From VXYL01 sp963665195 (lineage in GTDB: Bacteria; Pseudomonadota; Gammaproteobacteria; Pseudomonadales; Azotimanducaceae): a stretch of 64,000 nt of DNA. The notes under the pieces were generated by a model that was not told the DNA's origin, searched no databases, and worked only from the letters and a program-made list of their open reading frames with translations. Below, one piece after another: positions 61,855 to 64,000 of this stretch. The stretch spans positions 5,332,001 through 5,396,000 of the forward strand of contig OY762070.1 in NCBI GenBank assembly GCA_963665195.1, in the 5' to 3' direction. The position numbers and the translations under genes were made by a program. The number at the start of each line of letters is the position of its first letter. Position 1 is the stretch's first letter.

Positions 61855-63489
61855 ATGAAAGTAGCCGACGCCATCGCCCACGCGATGAAGAGGGAGGGGA
61901 TCGACACGATCTTCACCTACCCCGTGAACCCGATCATCGAAGCCGCCGCGGTGGCCGACATCCGCACCATCGTAGTGCGCCAGGAGCGCATCGGCCTGCA
62001 CATGGCCGACGCCTACTCGCGGCTCTCGTCCGGGCGCAAGATCGGCGTCTTCACCATGCAGCACGGCCCCGGCTCGGAGAACGCCTTCGGCGGCGTCGCG
62101 CAGGCGTACTCGGAGTCCGCGCCGATTCTGGTGCTGCCGGCGGGCTATCCGCGCCGCCTGATGCACTACTACCCGAACTTCAACTCGACGCTCAACATGC
62201 AGCACGTCACCAAGTGGGCGGAGCCGCTCACCATGGGCCGCGCCATCCCGGAAGTGATGCGCCGCGCCTTCTTCCAGCTCCGCAACGGGCGCCCCGGCCC
62301 GGTGCTGGTCGAAGTGCCGGTGGATGTCTTCCGGGAGGATGCGCCCGATGGTTGGGAGCACACGCCGAGCTTCGCCACGCGCGTCGGCCCGGACCCGGAC
62401 GATGTGGAGCGAGCTGCCGAGGTGCTTGCCGGGGCCGAGCGCCCCGTCATCTACGCGGGGCAGGGCGTCCACTACGCGCGGGCCTGGGACGAACTCAAGG
62501 CGCTGGCGGTGGAGTGGAACATCCCCGTCACCACCAGCCTCGAAGGCAAGAGCGCCATCGACGAGACCCATCCGCTGGCGCTCGGCTCCGGCGGCCGCGC
62601 CAACCCGCGCACGGTGAAGACCTTCCTCGCCGAAGCGGACGTCATCCTCGGCGTCGGCTGCAGCTTCGCGCTCACCGGCTTCGGCGTGCCGATGCCGCGC
62701 GGCAAGACCATCATCCACGCGACGCTGGACCCCATGGACCTCAACAAGGACGTGGAAGCCCAGCACGCCCTGATCGGCGACGCCAAGCTCTCGCTTGCGG
62801 CCTTGCGAGAGGCCATGGCCGACCGCAGCCACCGCCACGCCGACACCCGCCAGGGCTCGGTGCAGAAGCGCATCGCCTCGCTCAAGGCCGAGTGGCTCGC
62901 CGAGTGGGAAGCCAAGCGCACCAACAACGCGGCGCCCATCAACCCGTACCGGGTGCTGAACGAACTGAACCAGGCGGTGGACATCGACAACACCGTCATC
63001 ACCCACGACGCCGGCAGCCCGCGCGACCAGCTGTCGCCGTTCTGGACCTCCACCACGCCGCTGTCGTACATCGGCTGGGGCAAGACCACCCAGCTCGGCT
63101 ACGGCCTCGGCCTCGCCATGGGCGCCAAGGTGGCGGAACCCGAGAAGACCTGCATCAACGTCTGGGGCGACGCCGCCATCGGCTTCACCGGCATGGACTT
63201 CGAGACCGCGGTGCGCGAGCGCATCCCGATCCTCTCCATCCTGATGAACAACTTCTCGATGGCCATCGAGATCCCGATCATGCAGGTGGCGCAGGAGAAG
63301 TACGGCTCCACCGACATCTCCGGCCACTACGCCGACATGGCCAAGGCATTCGGCGGCTACGGCGAGCGGGTCACGGACCCCGGCGACATCCGCGCCGCCA
63401 TCGAGCGCGGCATCCGCGCCACCAAGGACGGCCAGCCGGCGCTGCTGGAGTTCATCACCGACAAGGAGATCACGATCTCGAACGAGTGA
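61855..63489 (+). CDS. Thiamine-diphosphate-dependent enzyme (acetolactate-synthase-like)
   Basis: A 544-residue ThDP enzyme. The PYR domain contains the catalytic Glu in IVVRQERIGLHMADAYSRL near residue 40 and MQHGPGSENAFGGVAQAY near 75. The central Rossmann domain is normal. The PP domain has the diphosphate-binding GDA-to-NN motif in CINVWGDAAIGFTGMDF and SILMNNFSMAI. The family includes acetolactate synthase, benzaldehyde lyase and oxalyl-CoA decarboxylase; the substrate cannot be fixed here. The start is ATG 61855, 172 nt from the divergent SNF2 start. No small regulatory subunit follows. Confidence 0.88.
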   Translation: MKVADAIAHAMKREGIDTIFTYPVNPIIEAAAVADIRTIVVRQERIGLHMADAYSRLSSGRKIGVFTMQHGPGSENAFGGVAQAYSESAPILVLPAGYPRRLMHYYPNFNSTLNMQHVTKWAEPLTMGRAIPEVMRRAFFQLRNGRPGPVLVEVPVDVFREDAPDGWEHTPSFATRVGPDPDDVERAAEVLAGAERPVIYAGQGVHYARAWDELKALAVEWNIPVTTSLEGKSAIDETHPLALGSGGRANPRTVKTFLAEADVILGVGCSFALTGFGVPMPRGKTIIHATLDPMDLNKDVEAQHALIGDAKLSLAALREAMADRSHRHADTRQGSVQKRIASLKAEWLAEWEAKRTNNAAPINPYRVLNELNQAVDIDNTVITHDAGSPRDQLSPFWTSTTPLSYIGWGKTTQLGYGLGLAMGAKVAEPEKTCINVWGDAAIGFTGMDFETAVRERIPILSILMNNFSMAIEIPIMQVAQEKYGSTDISGHYADMAKAFGGYGERVTDPGDIRAAIERGIRATKDGQPALLEFITDKEITISNE

Positions 63490-63660
63490 CGGCGGGGTTG
63501 GGAATCCGGGGCGGACGAGGTGTCCGGGCTAGCTCCGAATCGGTCGTAACCGCCTCCCAACCATGTCCCTTGACGCCTTGGGCGGTCGGCGGCTACGGTC
63601 GGCGGCATGTCTGAGGCACTTTTCAGCAATGGCGGCAGGCGGCGCGGCTAGCGGCCGGAA

Positions 63661-64000
63661 ATGAAGGTCAGCGTGATCGTGCCGACGAAGGAGCGGGAAC
63701 GCTTCCTGCGGCCGCTCTACGAGTGTTTCTGCGAACAGTCGTACCCGGACAAGGAACTCGTGGTGCTCGACGACTCCGAGCATTCGTCGAGTTTCTTCCG
63801 CTCCCTGCGCGACAGCCGGGTTCGCTACTACCACACCGCCGCGGGCATGACCCTCGGCCACAAGCGCAATCTGCTCGTGGAGTTGGCCAAGGGGGAGGTG
63901 ATCGCCCAGTTCGATGACGACGACTACTACGTCCCGAACTATCTGGACTTCATGCTTGGCGCACTCGGCGATGCCCACCTAGTCAAGCTCTGCGGCTGGT
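63661..64000 (+). CDS. Family 2 glycosyltransferase, N-terminal part (3' end outside window)
   Basis: Frame open from ATG 63661 to the right edge, 113 codons seen. It begins KVSVIVPTKERERFLRPLYE, then ELVVLDDSEHSSSFF and VIAQFDDDDYYVPNYLDFM, the GT-A fold's nucleotide-binding and acidic metal motifs. Family 2 enzymes transfer sugars from nucleotide-sugar donors, usually for cell-surface glycans. The end of the protein is unseen. The 171 nt before it (63490-63660) hold no gene. Confidence 0.85.
   Translation, partial: MKVSVIVPTKERERFLRPLYECFCEQSYPDKELVVLDDSEHSSSFFRSLRDSRVRYYHTAAGMTLGHKRNLLVELAKGEVIAQFDDDDYYVPNYLDFMLGALGDAHLVKLCGW

Noticed and set aside
63496..63562. GGTTGGGA/TCCCAACC repeat before the glycosyltransferase
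   Set aside because: The arms are 51 bases apart and only 8 bp long, too weak to call a structure.

Overview
The window is a 64 kb piece of a GC-rich, densely packed bacterial chromosome. It carries core genes typical of Proteobacteria: cysS, lipA, coaE, gpsA, malate synthase G, and the prmB-aroC pair, which points to a gamma- or betaproteobacterium. The accessory gene content includes CaiB/BaiF CoA-transferase, LLM oxidoreductases, MaoC-like dehydratases, amidohydrolase, a molybdopterin oxidoreductase, two TonB receptors and a sialidase-like protein. That mix suggests an uncultured, probably marine or host-associated, heterotrophic gammaproteobacterium. The assignment is an inference from gene content; no rRNA or tRNA gene was found here to test it.

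Layout. (1) 1-4.9 kb is an accessory block that looks poorer in G+C than its surroundings. It holds the 3' end of a RavA-like MoxR ATPase with a ViaA-like VWA partner, a RES/Xre toxin-antitoxin pair and an AAA+/DUF4143 ATPase. (2) 5-12.8 kb holds a PEP-synthase-like phosphotransferase coupled to acylphosphatase, an NCS2 nucleobase permease with an extra C-terminal domain, an LLM oxidoreductase broken by an amber codon, an O-methyltransferase and a CoA-transferase. (3) 12.8-17.6 kb holds a small coiled-coil membrane protein, a hotdog thioesterase, a VOC protein, an ECF-like sigma factor fused to Eis-like GNAT/SCP2 domains, and a Fic protein with a repeat-rich upstream region. (4) 17.6-24.4 kb holds a class III aminotransferase frameshifted in its PLP-lysine codon, an NTF2-like protein, an overlapping trio (alkyl-DHAP-synthase-like flavoenzyme, histidine phosphatase, threonine ammonia-lyase) and an amidohydrolase. 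(5) 24.4-33.2 kb holds a molybdopterin oxidoreductase divergent from an acyl-CoA ligase, an orphan RskA-type anti-sigma domain, then gpsA, a DUF4892 protein, prmB and aroC. (6) 33.3-38 kb holds a RelE/Gp49-like protein, a short fragment of a surface protein, an AAA/PD-(D/E)XK protein and a BtuB-like receptor. (7) 38-46.2 kb holds the lipA-aminopeptidase-cysS cluster, an HsdR-N-like nuclease, a MaoC/FAS1-like pair, coaE-PHP and a Uma2 nuclease. (8) 46.3-52.9 kb holds a crotonase, cyclophilin, an LLM oxidoreductase, a large TonB receptor and an Rpn-like nuclease. (9) 53-64 kb holds malate synthase G, an LLM monooxygenase, a sialidase-like protein, a very large SNF2 ATPase, a ThDP enzyme and the start of a family 2 glycosyltransferase.

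How it fits together. Several genes are tightly coupled by 2-13 nt gaps or 4-10 nt overlaps: acylphosphatase with the dikinase, coaE with PHP, gpsA with DUF4892, the MaoC pair, antitoxin with toxin, and the FAD oxidase trio. Between these housekeeping and catabolic units sit single-gene insertions of defence- or addiction-type families: DUF4143, Fic, RelE, DUF1703, HsdR_N, Uma2 and Rpn. The most unusual protein is the sigma factor joined to GNAT and SCP2-like domains, which looks like a one-component sigma factor with a built-in ligand sensor.

No intergenic stretch exceeds about 230 bases once the genes below are placed. I saw no CRISPR array, tRNA, rRNA, complete IS element or riboswitch.
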